A stretch of 64,000 bases of DNA from Nemertoderma westbladi (lineage: Eukaryota > Xenacoelomorpha > Nemertodermatida > Nemertodermatidae). A program made the translations under genes and the position numbers. The DNA lies in assembly GCA_032718475.1 (NCBI GenBank), contig JAUCBJ010007426.1:62001-126000 (forward strand), read 5' to 3'. Below, one piece after another: positions 20,660-33,200 of this stretch; the stretch's first letter is position 1, and each line of letters begins with the position of its first letter. The notes beneath the pieces were generated by a model. It ran no database searches and had not been told where the DNA came from. It saw only the letters and a list, made by a program, of their open reading frames with translations.

Positions 20660-21244
20660 TGTGACGGGATCAAGCGATCCCGACCGGGTTATGTTGTACT
20701 CGTCACAGCAGGCCGATGGGAAAACGTTTGAGTTCGATGTTCCTTCGTTCCGATATATATAATAATATGCGTAGTGATAGCACAGTAAAATGATACGACT
20801 GGTAATAGCGATATAATATGACAGCATATAACAGCACTGTGATGACGGTAAGACAATAATGCCGGTCTGCACGGAAACTGACAATTTGGTAACTGAATAA
20901 TAAATCAGTATGTATGGGATAATATATGTGTGATTACTTCACCCATACATTACTTTGGCCTCCTACCTAGTGGATGCTCTCCTTCGCCCCTATTGGCTAA
21001 TAACCTACTTCACGCCTTTCCACTCTCTGGGAGTGTTTCCCCCATGTTGCTAGCCCCATGTTGCTAGCTCCGAGGTGGTTTGACTTATAACCTCCCTTTG
21101 TGTGTGGCTTCGGGGTTTGTACTGTCCCCGATGTTGGTTGTGATACGAGATTAGTTACTGCTAATCTCGTATCTCCAACATATTGCTGAAAATGCCACTA
21201 TCCCATTTTATGAGGGTAATGAGGCGGAATTGAATCCGCTTACA
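20660..21244 (-). repeat. Element 3 3' LTR
   Basis: 585 bp, bounded by TGTGACGG and CGCTTACA on the plus strand. It carries GTAAGACAATA at 20848-20858, matching the self-primer site of the 5' LTR. Confidence 0.92.
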
Positions 21245-21287
21245 CCCCCCCCCCCCCCATGCTATCTTACCGGTGAGAAGATAGCAT
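21245..21287 (-). other. Element 3 polypurine tract (G14) with adjacent hairpin
   Basis: Directly upstream (minus sense) of the 3' LTR is a run of 14 G (plus-strand C, 21245-21258). It is preceded by a 10-bp stem, ATGCTATCTT/AAGATAGCAT (21259-21268 with 21278-21287). A pure G run in the plus-strand primer position is unusual. Confidence 0.6.
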
Positions 21288-22841
21288 TAACTACAAGTGC
21301 GCTTCAATTCCGCGGGAACCCGATCTACTATCGGGTGTGGGGTGGAGTTCTTTTCTAGGAGTCGACTTTCCAGGCCGCTCCCTCTGGGTATGATATTACT
21401 ACCCCTTCTTGGTGCAATCGCAACCTATGTTGCACCAAGACATCTGGCGTCTCAGTTCGAGACAATTGTGGACTCCTCTCACACATTTTTATATCTCCAC
21501 ACTCTGAACTGACTCTAACTTCACTTTAGCTCCACTCTAACTCCACTCTACTCTATCTTACTCGCTCCCCACACTTGAATTGCACTCCTCTCACTTTCTC
21601 TCATCGTGTCAACACCTCCTCTCCATTCCCCCCCCCCCCCCGATTCCCCATTCTCGTTTTCATTCCTTATACACTTATTGGGCCCCACACATGTGCGCAT
21701 CATGTTAGTGGGAGCCGTCTAAGTCCCGTCCTGTCGCCCTAGTCAATTAGTCCCCAGTCCCATTAGCTAATTGGAAAAAGGTTGTACTTGACTACGGTGC
21801 ATATTATACCTCCCTTTCTTCTTTCGTGCCAATATCCCCTAACTTTATTTTAGATTTTGTTTTATCTGTATTTTCCCCCTATTCTGTGCTATCATCGAAC
21901 CTACCTCTCTACTTGTTTCTTACCGTGTACTTACTACTATGGTATGGTATATCCATATACCATATTCTCTACCCTATGCTGCTAACTCTACTAACTCCAC
22001 TAACTCTACTAACTCCACTAACTCTACTAATTCTACTAACTCTACTAATTCCAACGGTACTATGTACCCTCCTACTACCCTCGTGGTATGTCTCTATACC
22101 ACACTCCCTGTTCTTCTAAATCTAACGGTACTATGTACCCTCTTACTCCCGTGGTATGTCTCTATACCACACTCCCTGATCTCTAACTTCTAACTCTCAC
22201 GGTACTATGTACCCTCCTACTCCCGTGGTATGTCTCTATACCACACCCCCTGATCTCTAACTTCTAACTCTCATGGTACTATGTACCCTCCTACTCCCGT
22301 GGTATGTCTCTATACCACACTCCCTATACTTCTAACTCTAACGGTACTATGTACCCTCTTACTCCCGTGGTATGTCTCTATACCACACTCCCTATACTTC
22401 TAACTCTAACGGTACTCTTACTAACTTCTACTAACTTTCCAACTTCTTACTTCTTACTAACTTCTACTAACTTTCTAACTACTACTAACTTCTGCTAACT
22501 TCCTAACTATTACTAACTTCTGCTAACTTTCTAACTATTACTTAGTGCTACATACTATCTACTACTATCACTTTCTGACTTTCTGCTTTCTCACTTTATT
22601 TTATTATTTTTATTTTTTTTATATTTTGTGTGGGAAGGGCGTCTCGCCCTCAATCCCACCCCCCTCAGTCCAACGCTTGGACAACTAAACTCTATGGTGC
22701 CCCTTCTAATAGGCATCACTATCCTACAGCCCTCCTGTAGGTCTTTCTATCTTTCACTCCTATCTTACCCCCTATCCGCACTTCCACCAATCGGACTCTT
22801 CCGTCCTCGTTGGGGTAAGTGTCTACTACTCTCGCTAGCCT
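21288..22841 (-). repeat. Element 3 3' noncoding region with hairpin-bearing tandem repeats
   Basis: No gene. At about 22050-22420 five copies of a 70-74-bp unit each carry two hairpins: GGTAC-TAT-GTACC and GTGGTAT-GTCTCT-ATACCAC. Ahead of it lies a run of CTAACT-like repeats (about 21983-22050), and a C14 tract lies at 21628-21641. Confidence 0.7.
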
Positions 22842-23303
22842 TCACTGATTGTTGATGATTGTGTCGTCAGTGACGATCACTAAGTCACCTTTCTTTAACT
22901 CTCTAGTGGTATTTCTCCATTTGCTCCTCCTGTGTAATGTGGGTAGGTATTCCTCGACCCACCTCCTCCAATACTCGGCGCTTATCGCCTTGGCGACTTT
23001 CCAACTCTGTCGGGAGTGTATGTCATCTGGGTCTACACCCCGCATGTCGATGGTCGCCAGCCTTTCCATCAGAAAGTGGCTCGGTGTTAGCACGTCTAGT
23101 GATTCCGGGTCGTCATTCTCCGGGTATAGCGGTCTGCTATTAATGATTCCCTCACACTTATCTAGCACCGTTCTTAGAATGTCCTCTGTCACCATGTGGG
23201 TGTTCATCAACTTCGTCATCAGACGCTTGGAACTACCCACAAGCCTCTCGACGCATCCTAAAGTATGCGGCGCTTACGGTGTCCTCCTTTCCCACTTCAC
23301 CTG
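22842..23303 (-). pseudogene. pol: Element 3 integrase C-terminal part
   Basis: The minus strand encodes CVERLVGSSKRL, containing the catalytic Glu of the DDE triad, near 23230-23260. Then come a region with INSRPLYPENDDPESLDVLTPSHFL and a C-terminal motif KKGDLVIVTDD typical of BEL/Pao integrases. An in-frame stop near 23275 separates it from the core. Confidence 0.85.
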
Positions 23304-23801
23304 TCATCTCCTCATGGCTGCCCTGATCTCTTCACCTTCTAGGATGTCCAAGGCCTCTGCCAACTCGTTCTCTGCTCCCACAAAGTTGGTTCCATTGTTG
23401 GAATAGATCACTGCGATCGTTCCACCTTTGCGGTCTCTAAATCTCTCTAAGGCATTGATGAATGCCGATGCCGTGGCGTCTTGCGCGAGTTCTATTCCTA
23501 CCGCCCTTGTGTTGTTACATATGAAGATGATGCCGTATCGTTTCTCCGTGTGTCGCATCACCTTGATCTTAATCGGCCCGAACATGTCTACGCCGCAGTG
23601 CGTGAATGGCGGGTCGTGCTGTTTCACCCTACTGGCCGGTAATGGCGCCATCTCCTGTATGGCCCTCTCCTTTCTCGTCCGTCGGCAGGTCTGGCACTGC
23701 CCCACTACCGCCTTCACCTTCTTCCTTAGCTGCACGATCCAAAAGGTCCTCCGTATCTCTGGTTGGTGCCTCCGTGCAATATCGACTTGTGGGAGTCCCA
23801 A
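23304..23801 (-). pseudogene. pol: Element 3 integrase core with Asp-to-Asn change
   Basis: It contains the zinc-binding CQTCRRTRK, then GVDMFGP with the first catalytic Asp. The second motif reads YSNNGTNF, where active BEL/Pao integrases have Asp (SDNG), and a single G-to-A change explains it. The frame differs from the neighbouring segments, so frameshifts flank it. Confidence 0.87.
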
Positions 23802-24720
23802 ATGATCTGGTGGACTATCGGCGATCTGTTGGGGATGATAATGGGTTTTGGTGGGATGATAAGGCTGTTGTTATTCAGCACTCTGGAATTCATCACCAGA
23901 ATCCCGTCATCGTTGAGTTGTGGTGACAGCGTGATGAGCTCGCTGTCCCGACGAAGATGTTGTTGCTTGCTAACTCGATCCACTTCGTCGCTGTAGTTCT
24001 TTCTCTGTTCATACCGTATCACGGCCTTAGCCGCTCCCTCCAGATCGATGTTTGGTTTCCTCTTGGCGTCTTTGCCAACTCCCTTGAGGAAATCCCCGTA
24101 GGCCCTCCAGTACGCCACCAACTTCTTGGTCTTGTACCAGCTGGAGCTGGAGCTGTAGCTGAGTAACCTATCCGTCGGGTTGTCGCATGGCTCTTCTAAT
24201 TTCGGTTGCACCTCCTTGACTTCCCTCACCATCTGACTATATATCTCTTCTCCTTCTGAATCTTCTCCCTCATCTCCTGGTGCTACTTCCTCTGAGCCCG
24301 GGTCCACCTTCTTCATTGGTGGCCAGGCCAATCTATCGTTCACGAAGTGTGGCCCGTGCTGCCACAACACTTCCTTCTTTGAGAAAGTGTGGCGTGCCAC
24401 GCCCCTCGATAACAAGTCTGCTGGGTTCTCGTCTGTTGGGCAGTAGTGCCACCTTTCCAAGTCTGTCGTTGCCCTTATTTCGTCCACGCTATTTGCGACG
24501 AATATAGGGTATCTCGCCTTCTCGTTGTGCAGCCACCCGAGTACTACTATGGAGTCCATCCAATAGTGTGTCTCCACTATGTTGGGTATTGCGTCCATTA
24601 AGTAGGCTGTGGCCCTTATTCCTAATCTCGCAGCTGTCAACTCGAGTTTCGGGACTGACGCTGAATCTGGTGGCATCGACTTTGCTTTACTGAATGCAAG
24701 TCTGGGCTTATGAGCCCCCT
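23765..24720 (-). pseudogene. pol: Element 3 RNase H (distal) and integrase N-terminus
   Basis: The frame encodes KLELTAARLGIRAT, HYWMDSIVVLGWL and HYCPTDENPADLLSRG, the RNase H and connection motifs of BEL/Pao Pol. It then reads HQIIWDSHKSILHGG, the first half of the integrase HHCC domain. Frameshifts near 24715 and 23770 separate it from its neighbours. Confidence 0.87.
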
Positions 24721-24843
24721 TTGCTGTACCAGGTAGAGTGCCGCTCCGTATGCTTCCAATGATGCATCGGAGAACATGTGTAGGTCCAGATCCGTCATGT
24801 CCCCGTCCGGGAAATACACGCGTGGCATGCTGTACATCCCCAT
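24637..24843 (-). pseudogene. pol: Element 3 RNase H (proximal) segment
   Basis: It encodes PRVYFPDGDMTDLDLHMFSDASLEAYGAALYLVQ, the RNase H catalytic start (FSDAS). It leaves the correct frame near 24715, where the preceding entry takes over. Confidence 0.8.
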
Positions 24844-25861
24844 CTATTCTAAACTCCCCGTCCACCTACTCCATTGCTTGCTTATCTCTTCCGGGACCTC
24901 CGTATCCCAGTCGTCCTTTAGCTTATATACTTTCTTAAGTATCTGCTTCCCTGTGACTAACAATGGGGAGGCTAGGCCTAAGGGATCGTATATCCTTGCT
25001 ATGTACGACACATAGCCCCGTTTTGTGTGGATCTCCGCGCCCTCCTGGCTCAGTTGGTACTTGAACTCATCTGTCTCCCGGTTCCACACGATCCCCAGCA
25101 CCTTCTGCTGAGACTCTACTCTCTTGTCCGCCATGTCCTGTCCCTTGGCTGTTGTGGGGTTGTCCATGGTCGACTCTGGCCGCCTGTCCTCTATGGCTTT
25201 CATAAACTCCTCTGAGCTGGACTGGAACTTGGTCAGGTTAAATCCGGATCCTTTCAGGATGTCGTGAACCTCGTGCCCTGTCTCCAGTAATTCTTTAACC
25301 GTGTTTCCAGATTCCATCCTGTCGTCTACATAGAAGCTGCGTCGAATCATATCGATCACTTTGGCGCTATACTTCCCCTCTTTCCCCTCTACCGTATCTC
25401 TTACAGCCACAGTCGTCGTGAATGAGGACGACTTGGCCCCCATGTTCTGCACCACCATTTTGTACATCGGTATTGTCGACGGTTCCTCGTTGCCATTGTA
25501 CCATAGGAAGCGCTGGCTGTCACTGTCCTCCTCCGTCACACGGACTTGGTTGAACATGCCTTTGATGTCGCAGGTGAAGGCGTGTCTCCCTTTTCTAAAT
25601 CTCAACAAGACCTCAATCCCCAAGTTATAGATATTGGGGCCCTCCAGCAGATAGTCGGTTAGGCTCTTGCCATTGGTTTTAGCCGATGCGTCAACCACCA
25701 TCCGCAGTTTACCCTTCTTTGGGTCTAAAGCCACATGAAGTGGCAGGTAGTAGGTCCTGTCCGTGTTCGGTTTGTCGACCGGCAACTCCACGGGGCCCAT
25801 CCTTTCTCGACGTACTTCTTTATCGTCCTATGGATGTACTCAACCTTCTCGGGGCTCCGTT
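24844..25861 (-). pseudogene. pol: Element 3 reverse transcriptase
   Basis: It encodes the RT palm and fingers: LRMVVDASAKTNGKSLTD, FTCDIKGMFNQVRV, QRFLWY and the catalytic FYVDD, then YDPLGLASPLLV. The N-terminal bases join across Element 2 to the piece at 41767-41931. A frameshift at about 25797 separates the first 20 codons from the rest. A stop at 24844-24846 interrupts the way to RNase H. Confidence 0.9.
25857..25861. repeat. Target-site duplication of Element 2, left copy (CCGTT)
   Basis: CCGTT abuts Element 2 here and again at 41767-41771, inside Element 3 pol. It proves that Element 2 inserted into Element 3. Confidence 0.92.
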
Positions 25862-27018
25862 TGTTCGCGCTTTCAGACCTTTGGCAGTTTAACCCGCCAA
25901 ATTATGATGTCTTCTAGATAATAAATCACTTTTAGCCTATGACAAGTATTTAATTCACTACACTAGTCGAAACCAATCTGTGCGCGATCATTCACCCGCT
26001 GTATATACCCGGGAGATTGGGTTCGACGGCTTAATCTTATTGCTATGTAAGCCTAATGTATTATTCGACTGACAGTATTATATAATCTCTGACAATATTA
26101 TTCACCTTCGGGGAATATTAACAGTTCCTTTAGGACGTGGCGCTCTATCTATACAAACAGAGTTATGACTTAAACTACTCACAACGATATGGCTTAGTTA
26201 TAATTCACATATATGGCGCATTCTTTAGGAAATGCTTCGTTATCAGGCTCACTCATACACAATGCTGCACAATACTGCACACTGATCTGCCGATCTTCAC
26301 TGATTTTAGTTATATATAAAAGGAACACGGACCGACTCATGTAGGGTCTATCAAATAACATTAGATTCACTTCAAACCACTTTAACATAAGTCACAATCG
26401 TTATATGTAACCTTTCTCTCTTACCTTCGGTATATCAAGAATATTGGGTTTCGGGGTTATTTATCGTTATTCCAAATATAATAATTCATCAACCATATTA
26501 TGAAGAACTGACAGTAAATAGCAGTATAACAATATAAAAGTATGCACAGTGATTCAGTGTGGATTGTTTGGTTTGTTTTGCAATGGTTTGATAACGGATA
26601 TATGCCCTTTATAATTAAGCCTACTAGTGTTAGACTAAAACAGAAAAGCACAAAATATTTACAAGCCGTTCTCTCCTGGCTCAGGACAGAAAGACCAACA
26701 ACACTGAAAACTGATAAGAATAACCTTATTTACAAAGGCTTCCACCCAACACAGAGAAAGAGCATACAGATAGGAAAATTCAGTTCAGTAGATCTGTGAT
26801 AGGTCGAAATCAAAATCAACTCAAATCCTATTGGGAGATACTTTCCCAAGCTGGTTGGACAATCAAACGTAGCCCAGATCCCTTCGCACAGCAAATCAGC
26901 CAATCAGCCGGTAGCTTGCACTATTCGAGTTATAGATCCCCTTTTAGAGTATTCTAGCGCTTGGGGGGGAACTGTTTAGCAAGGCAAACAAATCAGTTAT
27001 CCCACAAAAGCTTTTACA
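25862..27018 (-). repeat. Element 2 3' LTR
   Basis: 1157 bp, TGT...ACA on either strand, nearly identical to 40610-41766. The few differences I see are at the CGCTGTATAT/CGCTGGATAT, CCAACACAG/CCAACGCAG and GCAAACAAA/GCAAACGAA positions. Confidence 0.95.
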
Positions 27019-27026
27019 CCGCTCCC
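27019..27026 (-). other. Polypurine tract of Element 2
   Basis: On the minus strand GGGAGCGG abuts the 3' LTR, as in Element 1. Confidence 0.6.
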
Positions 27027-27793
27027 AGAAAATGGGATTTAAGTCTATAAAATATACAAAATCACAATTTCTAATATACATAAATACTCTAAACAGTTAG
27101 TCTTTCTTACGCAGACGGCGTTTACGCAGTTTTTTGAGGCTAGCAAGAGTCCTTTTCTCTTTGGGGGGAGCCACTTTACTAGGAGGGCTATAAATCCTGG
27201 GTGAAGGGTGCAATATGATTGCATCAGAAGGTGTAGGATTATGGTCGGGGTATCCGCCGTTTCGATATGCTTCTCCTCGAGCTGATTTTCCTCCGCTCGT
27301 AGCTGGATACGTTCATCCAAAAACTCTCGCAGAGAATGGGGTTGTCTAAGTGCGATATCTTCTTAGAGATTCTGGATTTCACAATCGAACTGAGATAAAG
27401 ACAATTCGTTTATCGCTTGGACTTGCTGTTACAACTTACGTTTATCTGAACAAACGTAGGTTTCCTTTCTGATCTTTGTAGAATAGCGTTTAACTCGTTT
27501 AGTACAACGTTCTCCGCCACTCTGGTGACAGGTTATATCGTGTCAAGCCGGGATGATGGTAAGGGTTAAACGGCGATATTAAATGTCCGCGTCCCAATCC
27601 GGCTAGGTAGGATGGGCTAATATCTAAGAAACCCACAACTGGGGTGCCACCGACTAATCGTTCAGGTAACACTAGATCTTTGAGCAGTGAGTACAGCTAG
27701 GGAGGATCCGTCATACTAATAGGATCAAGAGTCTGAGGCCTCACTAGGGAATGAGGAGCTCTGATCGAGTATTCCGAAACTCTGATCATTGGT
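27027..27793 (-). pseudogene. Element 2 remnant of the accessory ORF C-terminus
   Basis: On the minus strand about 27260-27090 encodes a basic tail (NPTPSDAI ... KKLRKR ... RKKD) like the end of the Element 1 accessory protein. The part between 27300 and 27790 has several partial frames, including VGGTPVVGFLDISPSYLAGLG near 27600-27650, broken by stops and shifts. It has no zinc knuckles and does not match the middle of the Element 1 protein. Confidence 0.5.
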
Positions 27794-28624
27794 TTATTTA
27801 AGGATCGTCTGAGTCGAACGAGCGTAGGTGATACATTGAACAAACAAGTTTCGCTCGAAACTCCCGTAAGTATAGCGAGTAAAACCGTGTTTAAAGCAAC
27901 GTCTCCGCGGATGTTTATGTCTTTCCGTTTGTTGGTTGGGTCTTGGGCATTCATCGCAATAATACCCAAAAACGTACGTCTTGTAGGGGAAACGCGAGTG
28001 ATCTTTCTCCAGCTTACAATATTCCTCCATCCGTTCGAAGCTATTCGGTACAACAGGTAGCGGTCGATCGGCGGTAAGATACATCATAGGGGAATCGAGC
28101 CGTTTGAGTTCTACCATGCAGTCATGATGTATACCTTGAGGATATCGAGTTTCTAGATTTTGTTGACTGGCAATATTGAGATATGTTTCTATCAGGAATT
28201 CCAGATAATCGTTGAAGTCGCTGCGTTTATCCGGCTCCTCAACGTCTTCTCTTTCGATTCGGTTTCGCATAGAATTCTCATGTTCGATTCTCGGTTTATT
28301 GTTCCGCCTCCGCTGGGTATGATATTTAAATAGAACCATTTCCCTTTTGGTGTCTATATCGTTCATATCGTGTAAATCGATAGGATGACCAGTAGTTAAG
28401 AAGGCCATATACGTACCATTACGCTGCGTATATCGAGCAGCGAATTTTCTATAGTCCAACTCGCGCGCGAGCTGCTCTTGGGACATTGGCGGTTCGATAT
28501 AACGACCATCGTCCTCCGCAGCAGTTAGACTAACGTCGCCGCGTATTAAGCTATCAACAAACGCTTGTAAAAGTAGAGTATATCGCTCCCCGATACCAAG
28601 AACATCTTCTATCAACTCCGTCAT
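27794..28624 (-). CDS. Element 2 3' accessory ORF (276 aa), frame lost at the C-terminus
   Basis: The start is set at the MTELIEDVLG methionine, which is conserved in Elements 1 and 4; the frame is open further upstream but that part is not conserved. It is longer than the Element 1 version and includes YYCDECPRPN and a downstream RRRCFKH, so Cys/His pairs are present. Near 27800 the likely coding frame switches, which suggests a frameshift. I do not recognise the fold. It sits 1.6 kb downstream of pol and probably needs a spliced RNA to be translated. Confidence 0.55.
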   Translation of the reverse strand: MTELIEDVLGIGERYTLLLQAFVDSLIRGDVSLTAAEDDGRYIEPPMSQEQLARELDYRKFAARYTQRNGTYMAFLTTGHPIDLHDMNDIDTKREMVLFKYHTQRRRNNKPRIEHENSMRNRIEREDVEEPDKRSDFNDYLEFLIETYLNIASQQNLETRYPQGIHHDCMVELKRLDSPMMYLTADRPLPVVPNSFERMEEYCKLEKDHSRFPYKTYVFGYYCDECPRPNQQTERHKHPRRRCFKHGFTRYTYGSFERNLFVQCITYARSTQTILK

Positions 28625-30271
28625 ATCTGCTATATATGAGTTTGTCCATATTATAATGAGTTTATATTTAGGCGAGCGGGCGTCGCTGCCTACCCTTCTT
28701 TGCCCCCCGGACAGTGCGAGATCCTCAGCGCCGATGTGTCGCCGCCGATGTACTTTCGCCAACGACGTAGCCGCACAACGACAACGACAACCGGCACAAG
28801 TCACTCGACTGTCCGTCCCAAAGGCTTAGATGTACTTCAGGTTTTCCTTGGAGAGTTAGGTTACTTTCACGATTGCGACTAGCTACTGTAAACACACTTT
28901 AGCAGTAACATTCACCTATAAACTCACAAATACCACACAACTGGTCACAACTACGCACATTCGGGTCATTTGTCCGTTAGTCAATGCCTTCCAGAATGTC
29001 ACTGTATTATTATGTATCCTTGGATACTAGTAGTGCGCTATTTATTCCCTATGCTATTCAATGGGACAAGCTTTCTATTGTTCTTTTAACTCAATTCTAA
29101 TTCTAGCGTGGTTGTTGCTATGGTGACATTATGCAAAGCTAGCGGTAGAATTAGGGTAATTCCAATGCATACAGATCTGGGATGTTATTTAATAGTATTC
29201 TTTAATAGTCAATGTTCTGTTTTATACATGACTTTATGAATTTTATCGGCTATTGACTATGTTTGGGAGACTTTCGCACACTCATATGCATAATAAGATA
29301 AATCTCCGCTCCCTTGACCTATTAATTAATGGAATTTTGGGAATGTTATAAATTGCGCAAAAAATGGCAATTTATTAAATTCATTAAAAGGCATGAATTT
29401 AAATTATTCCCTGAAATTTTATTATTTACTAATTAGATGGACATATTTTGATTCTAGAATATGTCTGGGGACACAAGATCCTTAATTCTATGACAATTGT
29501 CTTTTTAAGAATATCGGTAAATGCTACGATATCTTAATTGACTAGAATTGTTGAAGGATCTGAATTTTACAGATTTTGATTTATTAGATTTGCAAATATT
29601 AAATAATTAATATTTGAGATGGGCACCGATTTATTCCAGAACTTGTCCGGGGACGTTAACCACTGATTCTAGAATTTGTCTTTCAAGTATATCGGTGGGT
29701 GCCGCGATATCTTAATCGACTAGAATTACAGATGGTCAAAGGGTTTAACAGATTTATTTTGCGTTATACGCTACTGTTAAAGGGACATCACGCTACTATA
29801 TGTATTATTTAATATACGGTATGAGAGCAATATCGCACGAAGCAATGTCAGTGTGAAGAGGCAAGTCGTTTCCAAGGTCTACCCAGAGCTTGGTTTAGCC
29901 GAGACACGAGGATCTGAACTTTGCATTCCTAATACTCTGCCTACCAATAATACTTAAATATAGTAGTGGCTTTATTGTACTTTAATAAGTACGGACATTT
30001 CATCTTACTGTAGTTACGTACTTATAATATAATACGGACAGTAAGGAAAGAGAAAAAGAATTATTTCTCGCCGTCGCACTAAATATAATATAAGTAATTA
30101 CGTACGCAATGAACACGAACATATTGCACTATTCTACTAAATAATCACTAAATAATATTCTACTAAATTAAATAAAACGATTATAATAAAATTACATAAT
30201 AATACATACATAAATATAAAAATAATAAAATAATATAAAATAATAGAGTCACACGCCCACTCCGAACGATA
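28625..30271 (-). other. Element 2 conserved noncoding stretch between pol and accessory ORF
   Basis: Counterpart of 11983-13608. It contains the 162-bp duplication (about 29440-29725) and the invariant block at 29824-29940. Confidence 0.65.
29824..29940 (-). other. 117-base invariant block, Element 2 copy
   Basis: By eye identical to 12316-12432 and 58388-58504, although flanking noncoding DNA differs by many substitutions and indels. Confidence 0.75.
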
Positions 30272-33200
30272 TTAAGTTGGGGAGTCCCTAGATGTCGGTT
30301 GGATTAGGGAAGTGGTCGTGGGAAGAGTTTCTTGCCTTCCATAGTTTCCGGAGAGCTCTCTGTCTCTTTCCAGTAAACATAAACGACCCACTGGGCGATT
30401 GAGCTGTTGAGTCTCAAAGACTATCCCTGGTTTCTTAAAGTTACGTCGCATGACGACGAGTTCTACTGATCGCACCAAACCGTCGCTCGAGATATAAGTC
30501 TCGATGATACGTCCTGTTTGCCATCGCTTACGTGGGAGATCGGGGTCCACAATAAGCACCATGTCTCCAGCGCTGAAGTTTTCTTGCTGCGCAAACCACT
30601 TAGTTCGAAGTTGTAGAGTGGGCAGGTAATGTTTCTCGAAATGGTCAGCGAAACGACGGGATAGCAACTGCATAAGTTGCCAGGTTCGACGGCAGTACTC
30701 GTCTCCGTCTGTGATCTCCGATCGTGGGAGCATGGCTACGGGTTTCTTCAGTAGAAAGTGCGCGGGTGTTAGCGCTTCCAGGGAATCAGGATTTGAAGAG
30801 ACTGGCATAAGCGGTCTTTCGTTGAGATAGGCGGCGATTTCCTCCATTAACGTCCGCAATAGTTCGTCGGTGAGATAAGCGCGACAAGGCACAATAAAGT
30901 GGAACGCAGTTTTCACGCTTCTAATCAATCTCTCCCAACTTCCTCCCCACCAAGGGGCGTCGGCGGCGTTGAAGGTCCAGCTAGACGCTGTTATCTTTAG
31001 CTGATCGTCCACCTGTCTTTTGTTCCAGTCCTTTACGTAAGCTTGAATTTCGTTGTTGGCGCCAATGAAGTTCGTTCCCTTATCCGATCTCATCGTGTTA
31101 CTGGTTCCGAAACGAGCGATCTGTCGTCGTAAACTCAACACGAAGCTGTTGGTGGATAGATCGTTTACCATATCGAGATGGATAGCTCTACAAGTCATAC
31201 AAACGAAGATGACACACCATCTCTTGACTATAGTCCGGGCACGATATACTTCAATAGGGCCAAATAAATCCACACCGGTATTAGTAAAGGGTGGTTCATA
31301 GAAGCTTACTCTTTCCCTAGGTAATTCTGCCTCTCGCTGTGTTAAAGGCCTACTGAATGCTTTCCTACAGGGTATGCAGTTCCTAAGAACTTGGTTCAGA
31401 GCCTTACGGGGTTTATAAAAATAGTAGCGAGTTCGAATTTCGCTCAGAACTCGTTCTCTACCAGCATGGTACAGTTTGCTATGAACATCTACAATCATCT
31501 TGATTTGTATGTCAAGATTTCTAATGAGGATGGGAAACTTAGTGTCAAAGGATAATGGGGCGTTGGTCAGCCTACCTCCAACACGTATTAACCCATCTAT
31601 CATGGTACTAGAGAAGCGATCCCTTAAGCGCATCTGTGGATTTCTTAACAACAGGAAATACTTATCGGAATCCTCATAGCATTGTAGGAGTCTCAGCATC
31701 TGTTTGTTGATTTCATCATGCTCCTGGTAACTGATCTTCTCCTTTAGAAACCTGTCGGATATCTTGTATTTGGGGAGATCTTTAACAACATGGACTCGTG
31801 CAGATGTTGATGGAGCATCATCACTATTGGTCTTGGTCCCGGAGTAACGATGATGAAAACATCGTTTTAAATAGGTGACGGCTTTACAGAGCCGATTCCA
31901 GGAGCTGTAGTGACGAATCGCTCTCTGCAAGAGGGGTGAGAGTCCTTGCGCGATATCTGGTATTCCAGATTTCCAATCCTTGTCACGGATTTCCAAGACT
32001 TCTCTAGTCGTGGCGGTGGGTTTCTGATCCAAAGCATCCTCTCCGGAAGTAAATAATACAGATAGATCAACCGCAGGTTTAAACAACTTCGATTTACTCG
32101 CTCGAGTTTTGGGTTTAACTTTCTCCGCTCCCTTGGCCTGTCTGATCTCTGCTGTTGTGAGATGGGGAGGCCATTCTTCTTCTTCTCGGTAGAGAAAGTC
32201 GGGTCCACCTAACCATTCAGGAGTATTTACCAATTCCTTTGGAGTCGCTCCTCGGGAAGCGATGTCTGCTGGATTAATCGTTCCGGGGCAATGTCTCCAT
32301 TGGTCCATCGTCGTGCGACTAAGTATGATGGCTACTCTGTTGGTAACGAAGACGCTGAACTGACAGACTTCATTGGTTATATACTCTAACACGAGTAAAG
32401 CGTCGGTCCAATAGACAGTTTTCTCTAATGGATAGTCAATCTGTTCTGTTACATTCCGGCCGATGGCTGTAGCGTATAGAGCCGCCTTTAACTCCGCTCG
32501 AGGAACTTTCAACTTGTTGTTGATTAATGCCTTAGAAGTAACCAAGGCGACTTTGATTCCATCCGGAGTTTCCACCCTTAGATAGGCTACTATACCTATT
32601 CCCATATCGCTGGCGTCTCCAAACACATGGAGTTGATAGGAATACGTAGGGAGAACATGACCAAAATATGAACGGGAAATTATAAAATCCTCGATAGCTG
32701 GCAGAGAATCTTCCCATTTCATCCACTTCTTCAATAATTCTCCCTTAAGTGGATCGTCCCATGAGTGGTTTTCAAGCCACATTTGTTGTACCAAACTACG
32801 AGCAATCAATATAACTGGGCTAATAAATCCCAATGGATCGAAATAAGTGCTCAGTATACTTAAGCAAATCCGTTTGGTTCGAACTGGATTATCTCGCTGT
32901 TTTAGCTGGAAAAACAGGATATCTCGCTCTGTGTCCCATTTCAAGCCGAGTGTGTTGGTTTCTGGCAGATCATCTTTGATCAAATCGAGATCTTTCGCTC
33001 CTCGATCTTCCGCAGGGATCGACTCCAGAAACTCACGGGAGTTGCTGGTGAATTTCGTTAATCGAAACCCACCTCTTTTTAAGCACTCTACCGTTCCTTT
33101 AGCTACCTCAATGGCTTCCTCAACTGATGGAAGGGACTTCAGATTGTCGTCCATGTATATGTCTCTCTTGATGTTGTCGATCACTTCCTTAGAGAAGGCC

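Noticed and set aside
22050-22420. Possible CRISPR-like array
   Set aside because: Units are contiguous tandem repeats without unique spacers, in a eukaryotic retrotransposon.
21826-22498. Plus-strand ORFs with NST or leucine/threonine repeats
   Set aside because: Products of the simple and tandem repeats in the 3' noncoding region of Element 3.
22849-25917. Many plus-strand ORFs of 60-185 codons across Element 3 pol
   Set aside because: Antisense shadows of the broken pol frames; no recognisable motifs.
26137-26799. Short ORFs repeated at 40885-41547
   Set aside because: They are duplicated only because they lie in the two LTRs of Element 2; no evidence of coding.
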